Assembly: GCA_014843695.1 (NCBI GenBank)
Contig: CM026397.1
Span: forward strand, 48,132,105 to 48,196,104
Origin: Archivesica marissinica
Taxonomy: Eukaryota > Mollusca > Bivalvia > Venerida > Vesicomyidae
Direction of reading: 5' to 3'
Length of the DNA stretch: 64,000 bases
Positions 10,680 through 20,173 of the stretch are shown here, piece after piece (within the stretch, counting starts at the first letter, position 1; each line of letters starts with the position of its first letter). Under the pieces are notes generated by a model that did no database searches, was not told the origin of the DNA, and worked only from the letters and a program-made list of their open reading frames with translations. The position numbers and the translations under genes are program-made.

Positions 10680-11095
10680 AGCGAGGTTAGCCAGAAGAAA
10701 ATTTGTCATGCTCCTGAGTCGAGGACTTCTGGCAATAGCGAACAACACCATGGAGTTGCCTGAAATGCGAATGTAACCAGTATTTATATTGCCATAGAAT
10801 ATTTCGTCATCCTCAGGAGTCGAAGACGTCTGCTATAGCGAACAGCACCACGGAGTTGCCTGAAATGCGAATGTAACCAGTATTTATATTGTCATAGAAC
10901 ATTTCGTCATTGTCAGGAGTCTAGGACTTATGGCTATAGCAAACAGCACCATGGAATTGCCTGAAATGCGAATGTAACCAGTATTTATATTGTCATAGAA
11001 CATTTCGTCATCGTCAGGAGTCGAAGACGTCTGCTATAGCGAACAGCACCACGGAGATGCCTGAAATGCGAATGGAACCAGTATTTATATTATTT
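10680..11095. repeat. 100-bp tandem repeat, 4 copies
   Basis: Units begin near ATAGCGAACAGCACCA (about 10735, 10835, 10935, 11036) and contain GCCTGAAATGCGAATG and CCAGTATTTATATTGTCATA. The first copy starts in a more diverged upstream stretch with GTCGAGGACTTCTGGC. Noncoding as far as I can tell. Confidence 0.85.
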
Positions 11096-11099
11096 GTTC

Positions 11100-11504
11100 T
11101 TTGTTTTGTTTTGGTGGGCGGAGTTTAAATTCGCATCTACAGCTTAGGTCTTATTGCGACTCTCCCGTACCCATCCAATTATTTAAAAACATCAGCTGAC
11201 GACAGAAGTACGATCTGAACTTGGTATCGTTTGAGTTATGCATGCACTTCATCCTGGTCTAAACCTGCTTCACAATCAGCATAATGTATATCGTCTCATA
11301 CAGAGGAGTAGCCAGCAAAAGTGATGTTTAAAAGTGAGACCAGACTAGGAGGGTGTGGTGATGTTTCCCCCTGGACAATGTTTTAATCTAGAATCGCGTT
11401 CTCTGGTCATCTGGGGAAATTTACACAGTCGTTTAAGCAGAATTTTACTAACATATTAATATGCATATCTGGCTCATACTGTTCTCAGACTGAGATGCAT
11501 CGAG
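11100..11504. other. Unassigned DNA
   Basis: Nothing recognised between the 100-bp repeat and the paralogous block that starts at about 11505. Confidence 0.4.
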
Positions 11505-11985
11505 TAGCAAGGCTTACCATTGGAAAATGAGTGCCCACATCAGCTCTTTGCATCTAGATAAAAGTACAGCACGTCTGGGCGCTGATTTCACTTCCCCGTT
11601 AAAGTTCAACAACCCGAGGCAAGAAAAAGGTTTCGCGGTCATAGTATTTTTGTTTATACAAATTAATTTGAGCTCGATTGCGAAACAAGCTATTTCAACT
11701 TATATTAATCACTCTTGAGACCTCATTCATGATGGAATCCATCGTCACGAGGGAGAGAGAAGAGGCAACGTGGAATTTAAATGCCTTGCCTAAGGGCACA
11801 ATCGTAACGGCTCCAATGGGGCTTGAACTCCGTACATTTCGCACCTGAAGCGAACAATCATCCACTGCGCTATCACGACTTTCATAGTATTTTTGAGTTA
11901 TGTACGTGTTTTCGTACCCCTCAAGGTAATGAATGAACACGCCATTGTTACTGTTGAGACAGGCATGGCATATACATTACTTTAT
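11505..11985. repeat. Old duplicated segment, paralog of 14130-14560
   Basis: The block CTTACCATTGGAAAATGAGT, TTTGCATCTAGATAAA, then a minus SINE C, then GTAATGAATGAACACGCCAT recurs in the same order at 14130-14560 (CTTACTATTGGACAACGAGT, TTTGCACCTAAATAAA, minus SINE C, GTAATGAATGATCGCGCCAT). Divergence is moderate. The last part here is the single-copy form of what became the 35-bp array at 14.5 kb. Confidence 0.75.
11652..11882 (-). mobile_element. SINE C (tRNA-Leu-like head), nearly full length
   Basis: Minus strand: head GTCGTGATAGCGCAGTGGAT, anticodon-type stem-loop, GAGTTCAAGCCCC, body GGCAAGGCATTTAAATTCCA, CCTCTTCTCTCTCCCTCGTG, GGTCTCAAGAGTGATTAATA and tail GTTTCGCAATCGAGCT. The family consensus anticodon loop is TTCAGGT between TTCGC and GCGAA stems. 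Other copies are listed separately. Confidence 0.9.
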
Positions 11986-12118
11986 ACACATTACTTTTAG
12001 CTCGATTGCGAAACAAGTTCTTATAACTTATATTAATTACTATCCAGACCTCATTCCGGATGGAATCCATCGCCACGAGGGAGAGAGAAGAGACGTGTGG
12101 AATTTAAATGCCTTTGTT
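11982..12118 (-). mobile_element. SINE C, 5'-truncated fragment
   Basis: Carries the 3' half only: minus-strand GGCATTTAAATTCCACACG to GTTTCGCAATCGAGCTAAAA. It lies directly before the 37-bp array. Confidence 0.85.
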
Positions 12119-12123
12119 GATAA

Positions 12124-12530
12124 CGACAAACGAGGGTTATTCTGCGAATACGCATAAGAACGACAAAGGCTGTGGAAGTTGTGATAGCGCAGTGGATGCG
12201 CGTTCGCTTCAGGTGCGAAAGGTCCGGAGTTCGAGCCCCACTGGAGCCGTTACGATTGTGCCCTTAGGCAAGGCATTTAAATTCCACGTTGCCTCTTCTC
12301 TCTCCCTCGTGGCGATGGATTCCATCAGGAATGAGGTCTCGAGAATGATTTATATAAGTTGAAATAACTTGTTTCGCAATCGAGCTAAAATAAATTAATA
12401 TAAACTAAACGACAAACGAGGGTTATTCTGCGAATACGCATAAGAACGACAAACGAGGGTTATTCTGCGAATACGCATAAGAACGACAAACGAGGGTTAT
12501 TCTGCGAATACGCATAAGAACGACAAATGT
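12124..12530. repeat. 37-bp tandem repeat split by a SINE
   Basis: Unit CGACAAACGAGGGTTATTCT plus GCGAATACGCATAAGAA. One copy is at 12124-12160, then SINE C, then three copies from 12410 and a partial one. A further partial unit (CGAGGGTTATTCTGCGA) is at about 12611-12627. Confidence 0.9.
12168..12408 (+). mobile_element. SINE C, full length, with target-site duplication
   Basis: Head GTGATAGCGCAGTGGATGCG, stem-loop TTCGCTTCAGGTGCGAA, GGAGTTCGAGCCCC, body and tail as in the family. It is flanked by ACGACAAA at 12160-12167 and 12409-12416; this 8-base duplication belongs to the 37-bp array unit. The SINE therefore inserted into an existing array by target-primed reverse transcription. Confidence 0.93.
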
Positions 12531-12610
12531 GGGTGGTTTGGTGGTTGGTGTTTTTGTTGTTTGTTTGTGGTTTTTTTGGGGGTTTTTGGTGTGGGGGGTT
12601 TTTGGTGTGG
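12531..12610. repeat. G/T-rich low-complexity run
   Basis: Strand-asymmetric G and T (GGTTTGGTGGTTGGTG, GTTTGTTTGTGG, GGGGGTTTTTGG) with five or more G runs; may form quadruplex-like structures. Confidence 0.85.
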
Positions 12611-12639
12611 CGAGGGTTATTCTGCGACTTATTATTTCT

Positions 12640-12900
12640 TAAATATACATTGGATAGCTAACCATTGCAGAATACATATCTCTGTTTACAGAATTGTCAT
12701 ATGTTCTCCAATAGTCTTGGGGGTTCTGATCATACTCTGGCTAAATGAGTCTCATTATTCATATTACTATCTACATTCAAAATTGAATATGTAATATTTC
12801 CCTGGGATTACTAGACGTTAACACGAGAGAACGAAACATAAAAGTACTTTACAATTATAAGTACTTTATAGATATGTCAGTCAGGACATGTTATCGTATG
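12640..12900. repeat. Duplicated segment, paralog of 16708-17150
   Basis: TCTGTTTACAGAATTGTCATA, CTTGGGGGTTCTG, AATGAGTC, ATTACTAGACGTTAACACGA and CATAAAAGTACTTTACAATT recur in order at 16722-17100, where a SINE D is inserted in the middle. This copy represents the empty site. Confidence 0.75.
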
Positions 12901-12924
12901 AGGCGCCGTTTTGCTATTTAATCG

Positions 12925-13140
12925 TCATTTATGGATATCGATAATTCCATGCGCGCCGTTTTGCTATTTATTCAGCATTTATTGATATCCATAATTCGAT
13001 TTTGGGATATCCACAAATATTTTATTTGATATCCATAAATAGGTTATTGGAGATCCACAAATCGATTATTGGATATCCATAAATATATTTTTTGATATCC
13101 ATAATTCCGTGTGCTCATTGGATATCCATAATTCTATTTT
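12925..13140. repeat. Degenerate ATTGGATATCCATAAAT repeats
   Basis: About ten irregular copies of a 17-25-base motif with GATATCCATAA as core. Because GGATATCC is self-complementary the motif reads in both directions. Confidence 0.75.
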
Positions 13141-13193
13141 AACCACATTAGCATATAGAACATTACCGTAAACTAAACATCTTAGTACTCTCG

Positions 13194-13222
13194 CCCACGT
13201 GGTTCCCGGTCCAGGCGAGGGT
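13194..13222. repeat. Single-copy relative of the 63-bp satellite
   Basis: CCCACGTGGTTCCCGG followed by GCGAGGGT matches the core of the units in 17597-18635 (CCCACATGGTTCCCGGCGAG). It lies downstream of the 12640-12900 block, whose paralog lies upstream of the 63-bp array, so it may mark the ancestral unit. Confidence 0.5.
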
Positions 13223-13251
13223 ATAAATAAACTTAATAATCGTCAGTTTAC

Positions 13252-13530
13252 AGACAGTTACCACGCTGGACTGGTAATCCAGGGATCGCAGGTTCGATCC
13301 CCCGTCTGATCCTAATACATTTAACAGTTTTTCAGATGCGACTTTAAACCGAGGTCTCGTGTCGGTGCTTTACACCGTGCACGTAAAAGAATCGGGGGAG
13401 ATTCTGGAATTGGTCTCTGTCTGTATCATTGCACTATCCTCCAACACTCTAAAATGACTAATCTCTTCAGGAGGCGTCGCTCATATGGGCAACCGGTAGC
13501 GACGATAAATAAACGTACAGCATACACAGT
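13252..13530 (+). mobile_element. SINE A, nearly complete
   Basis: Contains CAGTTACCACGCTGGACTGG, AATCCAGGGATCGCAGG, TTCGATCCCCCGTCTG, the full central domain (GTGCTTTACACCGTGCACG) and the 3' end CTTCAGGAGGCGTCGCTC to GATAAATAAACG. The anticodon-type loop CTGGTAA between CTGGA and TCCAG would be GGT (Thr). The first dozen bases of the head are missing or diverged. Confidence 0.92.
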
Positions 13531-13565
13531 TTCCAAAACAGACGAGTCAGTAGTCAAGTCGTTCG

Positions 13566-13782
13566 ATACTAAGCATAATACAATTAACAGTCTTTCAGAC
13601 GGGACGTTAAACCGAGGTCTCGTGTCGGTGCTTTACACCGTGCGCGTAAAAGAAACAGGAAACTTGGAATGGGTCTCTGTCTGTATCATTGCACTATCCT
13701 CCAAAATCTAAAATGACTAATCGCTTCAAGAGACGTCGCTCATATGGGCAACCGGTAGCGACCATAAATAAACGTAAAACAC
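13566..13782 (+). mobile_element. SINE A, head-less copy joined to an inverted-repeat element
   Basis: Starts at AATACAATTAACAGTC, runs through the central domain and 3' end, and passes without gap into the element at 13783. The same junction, inverted, is found at 20521. Confidence 0.9.
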
Positions 13783-14107
13783 AATTTTTTAGACGTATCT
13801 ATATGTTCTAAATGGATCCATTGGGTTTGCCCTGCTGAATTTTCAACGAGTAACCCTTAAGCCTGACAAATCGAAAATGGCCGCCACAGGAAGTTGACAA
13901 ATTCATTTTGGGCCGTATCTTTGGTACCAAACATGGTAAAAACATAAATAAAACATATGTGTGAATGTTTTCAGGTACAATGAATCCTTTGAGATCATTA
14001 TTTAGCCCTGAATATGCCAATAAATCAATATGGCCGCCATATTAGAGTAAATTTGATAACTTATTGTGTGCGATTCATACAGATATTAAATTTAAATTAG
14101 TGATTTA
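13783..14107 (+). mobile_element. Inverted-repeat element (about 340-bp family), right end lost
   Basis: Begins TTTTTTAGACGTATCTATAT and contains AAAATGGCCGCCAC, GGTACCAAACATGG and ATATGGCCGCCATATTAG. It aligns in reverse over its length with 20174-20521, which has both terminal repeats. Here the right terminal repeat is lost after GTGATTTA. Confidence 0.8.
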
Positions 14108-14129
14108 GATAAATAATATAAAACACACA

Positions 14130-14275
14130 TGCTTACTATTGGACAACGAGTGTCCATCTATTATCTTTGCACCTAAATAAATGTATAGCGCTGATATCAA
14201 TGTAAACGTTAAACAACAAAATGCCAGAAACCCGTGCGTGGTCATTATATTTTAGAGAAAAGTGTGTTCGTATCT
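14130..14275. repeat. Duplicated segment, paralog of 11505-11651
   Basis: Upstream part of the duplicated block described at 11505; followed in both places by a minus SINE C. Confidence 0.65.
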
Positions 14276-14482
14276 TTATACAAATTTATTTTAGCTCGAT
14301 TGCGAAACAAGTTATTACAACTTATATTAATCACTCTCGAGACCTCATTCCTGATGTAATCCATTGCCACGAGGGAGGGAAGAGGCAACGTGGAATTTAA
14401 ATGCCGTGCCTAAGGGCACAATCGTAACTGCTCCAGCGGGGCTCGAACTCCGGATCTTTCGCACCTGAAGCGAACGCGCATC
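14276..14482 (-). mobile_element. SINE C, head mostly lost
   Basis: Minus strand from CGTTCGCTTCAGGTGCGAAA through GAGTTCGAGCCCCGCTGG to the tail TTTCGCAATCGAGCTAAAA. It sits in the same context as the copy at 11652-11882, so it was probably inserted before the segment was duplicated. Confidence 0.9.
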
Positions 14483-14511
14483 AATTCGTATCTCTCATGG
14501 TAATGAATGAT

Positions 14512-15462
14512 CGCGCCATTGTTGCTGTTGGGACAGGCATGGGCGCATGTACATTGTTGCTGTTGGGACAGGCATGGGCGCATGTACATTGTTGCTATTG
14601 GGACAGGCATGGGCGCATGTACATTGTTGCTGTTGGGACAGGCATGGGCGCATGTACATTGTTGCTGTTGGGACAGGCATGGGCGCATGTACATTGTTGC
14701 TGTTGGGACAGGCATGGGCGCATGTACATTGTTGCTGTTGGGACAGGCATGGGCGCATGTACATTGTTGCTGTTGGGACAGGCATGGGCGCATGTACATT
14801 GTTGCTGTTGGGACAGGCATGGGCGCATGTACATTGTTGCTGTTGGGACAGGCATGGGCGCATGTACATTGTTGCTGTTGGGACAGGCATGGGCGCATGT
14901 ACATTGTTGCTGTTGGGACAGGCATGGGCGCATGTACATTGTTGCTGTTGGGACAGGCATAGGCGCATGTACATTGTTGCTGTTGGGACAGGCATGGGCG
15001 CATGTACATTGTTGCTGTTGGGACAGGCATGGGCGCATGTACATTGTTGCTGTTGGGACAGGCATGGGCGCATGTACATTGTTGCTGTTGGGACAGGCAT
15101 GGGCGCATGTACATTGTTGCTGTTGGGACAGGCATGGGCGCATGTACATTGTTGCTGTTGGGACAGGCATGGGGCATGTACATTGTTGCTGTTGGGACAG
15201 GCATGGGCGCATGTACATTGTTGCTGTTGGGACAGGCTGGGCGCATGTACATTGTTGCTGTTGGGACAGGTGGGCGCATGCACATTGTTGCTGTTGGGAC
15301 AGGCATGGGCGCATGTACATTGTTGCTGTTGGGACAGGCATGGGCGCATGTACATTGTTGCTGTTGGGACAGGCATGGGCGCATGTACATTGTTGCTGTT
15401 GGGACAGGCATGGGCGCATGTACATTGTTGCTGTTGGGACAGGCATGGGCGCATGTACATTG
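14512..15462. repeat. 35-bp minisatellite, about 27 copies
   Basis: Very uniform unit GGGACAGGCATGGGCGCATG plus TACATTGTTGCTGTT. Four units around 15170-15290 carry small deletions. Because 35 is not a multiple of three, each frame cycles every 105 bases; frames on both strands stay open for 300 or more codons only because the unit lacks stops. The left flank is a paralog of 11928-11985, which holds one diverged unit. Confidence 0.97.
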
Positions 15463-15732
15463 GATACAGGATACATATCTGTGTAATAATATTTTATTGC
15501 AAACCAATAGTAATAATAATAATAATAAAGACTTTATTTAACGAGAGTACTCATTTAACAAAAGTTAATCTACCATGAGGCCCTCAACATATATACAATC
15601 AAATGCAATCAAAAGATAGCACTATAAGTGAGAACTGCACCTTGGAATAATATAGTAATGTAAAGTAAATATGTTATACACATATAGATATAATACATAG
15701 CATGTAAATACAAATGATTTGGGCCACAAGTT
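15463..15732. other. Unassigned, with (TAA)n microsatellite
   Basis: A TAATAATAATAATAATAA run at about 15510-15528 is followed by ACTTTATTTAACGAGAGTAC; otherwise nothing recognised. Confidence 0.5.
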
Positions 15733-16181
15733 TTAAAGTATCATTACATCGTAAAAAGGAAAATAATACATTTTTCACATATAAATGCATAGCTACTACA
15801 CAATCTTCTGAATACATTCGAACACTAACATTGAATCAATAAACAGTGTTTGTATGGTATACAAGCTTTCAAAAGTGAAAGTAGGATTTCATATAACGGT
15901 CATCCACGCTCCTGAATTGACATTTGTTTGTCATTGGAGTCAATACTAAACACGTGATTCTTTTGATTATAGATAATTTAACTAAGATTAGTCTACACAT
16001 AAATATGCATAGGCACACATGTGGGATATCACGGTAAATATGTCGTGTTATTCAGGATCAACGTGTATACGACGTTTGTTTATTTGTTGAAATACTCAGT
16101 TTTTGAGGTAAATATTTGGAAAAATATAGCAAATTACATTCTGCAGACATTTGCGATTTCACCGATGTGTTGTCGCTTTAA
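15733..16181. mobile_element. TTAA-flanked inverted-repeat element, piggyBac-like MITE
   Basis: Flanked by TTAA at 15733-15736 and 16178-16181. The left end AGTATCATTACATCGT and the right end (reverse complement AGCGACAACACATCGG) are imperfect terminal repeats. The interior box GTATACGACGTTTGTT is shared with 22881-23377 in reverse orientation. No transposase. Assignment to piggyBac rests on the TTAA duplication only. Confidence 0.65.
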
Positions 16182-16213
16182 CAACATTAGACAACAGTCC
16201 GCACCAAAAAGTC

Positions 16214-16308
16214 AAGCTAACGTTTGATTAAACTAAATGCTAACGTTTGATTAAACTAAATGCTAACGTTTGATTAAACTAAATGCTAACATTTGATTAA
16301 ACTAAATG
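16214..16308. repeat. 23-bp tandem repeat, 4 copies
   Basis: Unit GCTAACGTTTGATTAAAC plus TAAAT; the fourth copy has one substitution (AACATTTG). Confidence 0.93.
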
Positions 16309-16487
16309 ACGGAGTTTCTTTCCTAAAAAGAGTACGCACACTAGAATGTAAATAAAAATCACCTAACCCATTCATGGACTGGTGCATACTATTTTTAGAC
16401 CAATAAATTAATAAGAAATTACATTTGGACCAGTTCATTTATCAAAATAGATAAGTTTATCTAAAAATAGTCATAATTATTACTGGC

Positions 16488-16552
16488 AAAAAGTGCAGAT
16501 CCTGATGAGACGGCTCGTCATGAGCCGGCTCATCTGGATCTACACTTTTTGT
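16488..16552. repeat. Fold-back hairpin
   Basis: AAAAAGTGCAGATCC pairs with GGATCTACACTTTTTG, and inside it GATGAGAC/GCTCATC and CGGCTCGTCATGAGCCG form the rest of an almost continuous stem. This nested hairpin resembles the fold-back at 46198-46279 in its GATC-containing arms. It may be a very short non-autonomous element. Confidence 0.75.
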
Positions 16553-16707
16553 AGAGGCCTGCGGTGTTGAAAGGGTTAAAGGATTAGGGAGAAAAACCAT
16601 ATAACAGAGAAAGAAAAAAAGGTGGCTTATGTATCTCGTGTTTCCAGATGTTGTTCCCCACACCACGTCACAACCAGAACCCACGATCCCGTCTCACAAG
16701 CAAATGG

Positions 16708-17150
16708 CGTATATAAATATAATATCTTTGTTTACAGCATTGTCATATTTGCTCAAATATACCATCGCCGTGGCCTAATGGTTAAGGCGTCCGTCTACGG
16801 AGCGGGAGGTCGAAGGTTCCAATCTCGTCAGGGGTTCGTCCTGATTTTGCCGGTTGGTGAGCCGCCAGCCAGTTAAATAATGGTTACAGATTGCCTATCA
16901 GCTTGGCGCCTGGCACACACGCAAACGATTTTGTACTTTACTTTTATACTTGGGGGCTCAGTTCATCATTTGGATAAATGAGTCGTATTTTTCACATAAA
17001 TATACGTTCGAAACTGATTATACAAACACATTTCTCTTGAATTACTAGACATTAACACGAGAGAACCCGACATAAAAATACTTTACAATTAAGAGTAGCT
17101 TATAGCTATGCCAGTTTGGTAGCGAAATCAGGACAATTTATCGCACTTCG
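16708..17150. repeat. Duplicated segment, paralog of 12640-12900, interrupted by SINE D
   Basis: Shared landmarks in order: TCTTTGTTTACAGCATTGTC, CTTGGGGGCTCAG, AATGAGTC, ATTACTAGACATTAACACGA, CATAAAAATACTTTACAATT. The insertion of 16763-16944 is absent from the other copy. Confidence 0.75.
16763..16944 (+). mobile_element. SINE D (tRNA-Arg-like head) with TATAC duplication
   Basis: Head GCCGTGGCCTAATGGTTAAG, anticodon-type loop CTACGGA (ACG), B-box-like AGGTTCCAATCTC, then a body GCCGGTTGGTGAGCCGCC and a tail rich in TTTT. TATAC flanks it at 16758-16762 and 16945-16949. Comparison with 12640-12900 shows the uninterrupted site. The acceptor stem does not pair, so this is not a functional tRNA gene. 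Confidence 0.8.
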
Positions 17151-17296
17151 CATGCGGAGATATGACATTCACAATCAGGAAAACAGCTTAATTATATATA
17201 TAATAACATGAGACACGGGATGGTACAGAGTGACCCAATAATTTGTGATGCCTTTGAGATAATATATGGCCGGGCTGAGTATTCAAATAATATTAG

Positions 17297-17522
17297 TTTA
17301 TACAAATATATCTTAGCTCGATTGCGAAACAAGTTCTTACAACATATATTAGTCAATCTGGAGACCTCATTCCTGATGGAATCCATCGCCAAGAGGGAGA
17401 GAGAAGAGGCAATGTGGAATCTAAATACCCTAGGGCACATCGTAACGGCTACAGCTGGTCGCGAACTCGGGTCTTTTTGCACCCGAAATGAACGCTCTAC
17501 CACTACGCTATCACGACTTCCA
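17297..17522 (-). mobile_element. SINE C, diverged full-length copy
   Basis: Minus strand: GTCGTGATAGCGTAGTGGTA, GAGCGTTCATTTCGGGTGC, CCGAGTTCGCGACC, body and tail TTTCGCAATCGAGCTAAGA. The B-box region is mutated. Confidence 0.88.
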
Positions 17523-17596
17523 GAGTCGTTATGCCAAATAATAGTAATAAAGCAAGCATACATAATGACCGCATTACCGGAAACAAATACTATAAC

Positions 17597-18635
17597 CCAC
17601 ATGGTTCCCGGCGAGGGTCAGTTAGCTTATTCAGCATCGCTTTCCAGAGCTTAGTGCACACACATGGTTCCCGGCCAGGGTCATTTAGCTTATTCAGCAT
17701 CGCTTTCCAGAGCTTAGTGCGTACACATGGTTCCCGGCCAGTGTGAGTTAGCTTAATCAGCATCGCTTTCCAGAGCTTAGTGCACACACATGGTTCCCGG
17801 CCAGGGTCATTTAGCTTAATCAGCATCGCTTTCCAGAGCTTAGTGCACACACACATGGTTCCCGGCCAGGGTCATTTAGTTTAATCAGCATCGCTTTCCA
17901 GAGCTTAGTGCACACACATGGTTCCCGGTGAGGGTCATTTAGTTTAATCAGCATCGCTTTCCAGAGCTTAATGCACACACATGGTTCCCGGCGAGGGTCA
18001 TTTAGCTTAACCAGCATCGCTTACCAGAGCTTAGTGCACACACATGGTTCCCGGCGAGGGTCATTTAGCATAATCAGCATCGCTTTCCAGAGCTTAGTGC
18101 ACACACATGGTTCCCGGCCAGGGTCATTTAGTTTAATCAGCATCGCTTTCCAGAGCTTAGTGCACACACATGGTTCCCGGCGATGGTCATTTAGCTTAAC
18201 CAGCATCGCTTACCAGAGCTTAGTGCACACACATGGTTCCCGGCAAGGGTCATTTAGCATAATCAGCATCGCTTTCCAGAGCTTAGTGCACACACATGGT
18301 TCCCGGCGAGGGTCATTTAGCATAATCAGCATCGCTTTCCAGAGCTTAGTGCACACACATGGTTCCCAGCCAGGGTCATTTAGTTTAATCAGCATCGCTT
18401 TCCAGAGCTTAGTGCACACACATGGTTCCCGGCGAGGGTCATTTAGCATAATCAGCATCGCTTTCCAGAGCTTAGTGCACACACATGGTTCCCAGCCAGG
18501 GTCATTTAGCTTAATCAGCATCGCTTTCCAGAGCTTAGTGCGCACACATGGTTCCCGGCGAGGGTCATTTAGCTTATTCAGCATCGCTTTCCAGAGCTTA
18601 GTGCGCACACATGGTTCCCGGCGAGGGTCATTTTG
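17597..18635. repeat. 63-bp satellite, about 16 copies
   Basis: Unit CACACATGGTTCCCGGCGAG, GGTCATTTAGCTTAATCAGC, ATCGCTTTCCAGAGCTTAGTG, with several two-state positions (GCGAG/GCCAG, CTTAA/CATAA/TTTAA) that alternate in blocks, showing higher-order duplication. As 63 is divisible by three, a 21-residue repeat is open on both strands (up to 227 codons at 17971-18654). I see no signal peptide, no stable start and equal openness in reverse, so I do not call a gene. Confidence 0.95.
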
Positions 18636-18835
18636 TATATCCATTGATCTCTAACTTTGAAGTCACTAAAAGTCATAAACCATTTCTTACTTTTCCCGAA
18701 GGCTGTAATTGAGATGATACATATAATCGCTGCTATTTATACTAACAAAAGTACAACAGGGGGAGTCTTAGCAACAACATTCCAAATCTGTAAATTTGTA
18801 ACTATGTACTATTGTGGAACCACCATTTAAGAGGA

Positions 18836-19110
18836 GTGTGTGTTTTACGTTTATTTATCGTCGCTACCGGTGTCCATATGAGCGACGCCTCCTGAAGAGA
18901 TTAGTCATTTTAGATATTGGAGGATAGTGCAATGATACTGGCAAAGACCCATTCCAGAGTCTCCTCTGGTTCTTTTACTGCGCACAGTGTAAAGCACCGC
19001 CATGAGATCTCTGTTTATAGTCTCAATTGAAAGACTGTTAATATTATTATGCTTAGACGGGGGGAGGGGATCGAACCTATTATCCCTGGATTTGCAGTCC
19101 AAAGTGCTAA
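18836..19110 (-). mobile_element. SINE A, nearly full length, minus strand
   Basis: Tail TGTGTGTTTTACGTTTATTT at 18836 to a head with GCAAATCCAGGGATAATAGG and GGACTGCAAATCC. The head is diverged and its 5' end is lost. Confidence 0.9.
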
Positions 19111-19115
19111 GCACT

Positions 19116-19213
19116 GAATATAGCCTCTTCTCTCTCCCTCATGGCGATGTATTGCACCAGGTCTCGGGAGGGATCAATATAACTGTGTAGGAATTTGATA
19201 AATTTGTATAAAC
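19116..19213 (+). mobile_element. SINE C, 3' fragment
   Basis: GCCTCTTCTCTCTCCCTCAT, GGCGATGTATTGCACCAGG, TCTCGGGAGGGATCAATATA and TAAACTAAAC match the SINE C 3' half with an internal loss. The last bases (AAACTTACTAACTAAC) are also the first bases of the adjacent 34-bp array. Confidence 0.7.
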
Positions 19214-19627
19214 TAAACTTACTAACTAACTCTGTACACGCTAGCTGTAAACTTATTAACTAACTCTGTACACGCTAGCTGTAAACTTACTAACTAACTC
19301 TGTACACGCTAGCTGTAAACTTACTAACTAACTCTGTACACGCTAGCTGTAAACTTACTAACTAACTCTGTACACGCTAGCTGTAAACTTACTAACTAAC
19401 TCTGTACACGCTAGCTGTAAACTTACTAACTAACTCTGTACACGCTAGCTGTAAACTTACTAACTAACTCTGTACACGCTAGCTGTAAACTTACTAACTA
19501 ACTCTGTACACGCTAGCTGTAAACATACTAACTAACTCTGTACACGCTAGCTGTAAACTTACTAACTAACTCTGTACACGCTAGCTGTAAACTTACTAAC
19601 TAACTCTGTACACGCTAGCTGTAAACA
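19214..19627. repeat. 34-bp satellite, 12 copies
   Basis: Unit AAACTTACTAACTAACTCTG plus TACACGCTAGCTGT; only two substitutions among all copies (TTATTAAC and CATACTAAC), so it is young. It starts at the end of a SINE C fragment. TACACGCTAGCTGT lacks similarity to the 34-bp array at 9.6 kb. Confidence 0.97.
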
Positions 19628-20173
19628 TAGCACACAATCATGTCATGCAATTTAATCAGAATCTAGTCGTAAAGACACAATTCTAATGAAAGTCCATGAC
19701 ATTCTTCAAGAATTTTCATCTACAAATAAGAAAAGCTCATTAATAAATTGTCGTCTGTTACTTTATTTGAACTATTTATGACCTTTATTTTACAAATTGC
19801 AAATAGTCAACGTTAGCAGTTCTAAGGAAATAAACGCAATCGTTCTAAAATACTTGGTCGATTAGAATAAAAACCGAAACATACTGATGTGTTGGCTTAA
19901 ACATAGTTATTTATCAGGAGACATGTTATATATATATTGAGAAATAAACAGAAACATACATTTATATCGTGGATTGAACTGAAAGCTAATAGTTTAAGAT
20001 TAACTTATTTCTTAATGTACTAATACACCTGCCGCTTTAAAAGCATAAACTGTATCTCATCTTCCATTGAATCCAATACTACCACGAACATGGGGGAACA
20101 CGTGTTATAGACTATTTCAAATTTCAGAAAATGTTAATGATGGAGGCATTTGATGCTTACGTCTGGCAAACAA
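19628..20173. other. Unassigned AT-rich DNA
   Basis: No gene, SINE or array recognised. Confidence 0.45.

Noticed and set aside
14410..15578. Frames of 290-365 codons on both strands over the 35-bp array
   Set aside because: The period is not a multiple of three and every frame is open on both strands, which is compositional.
16021..16227. 68-codon plus frame
   Set aside because: Lies within and across the end of a TTAA-flanked element and has no protein motif.
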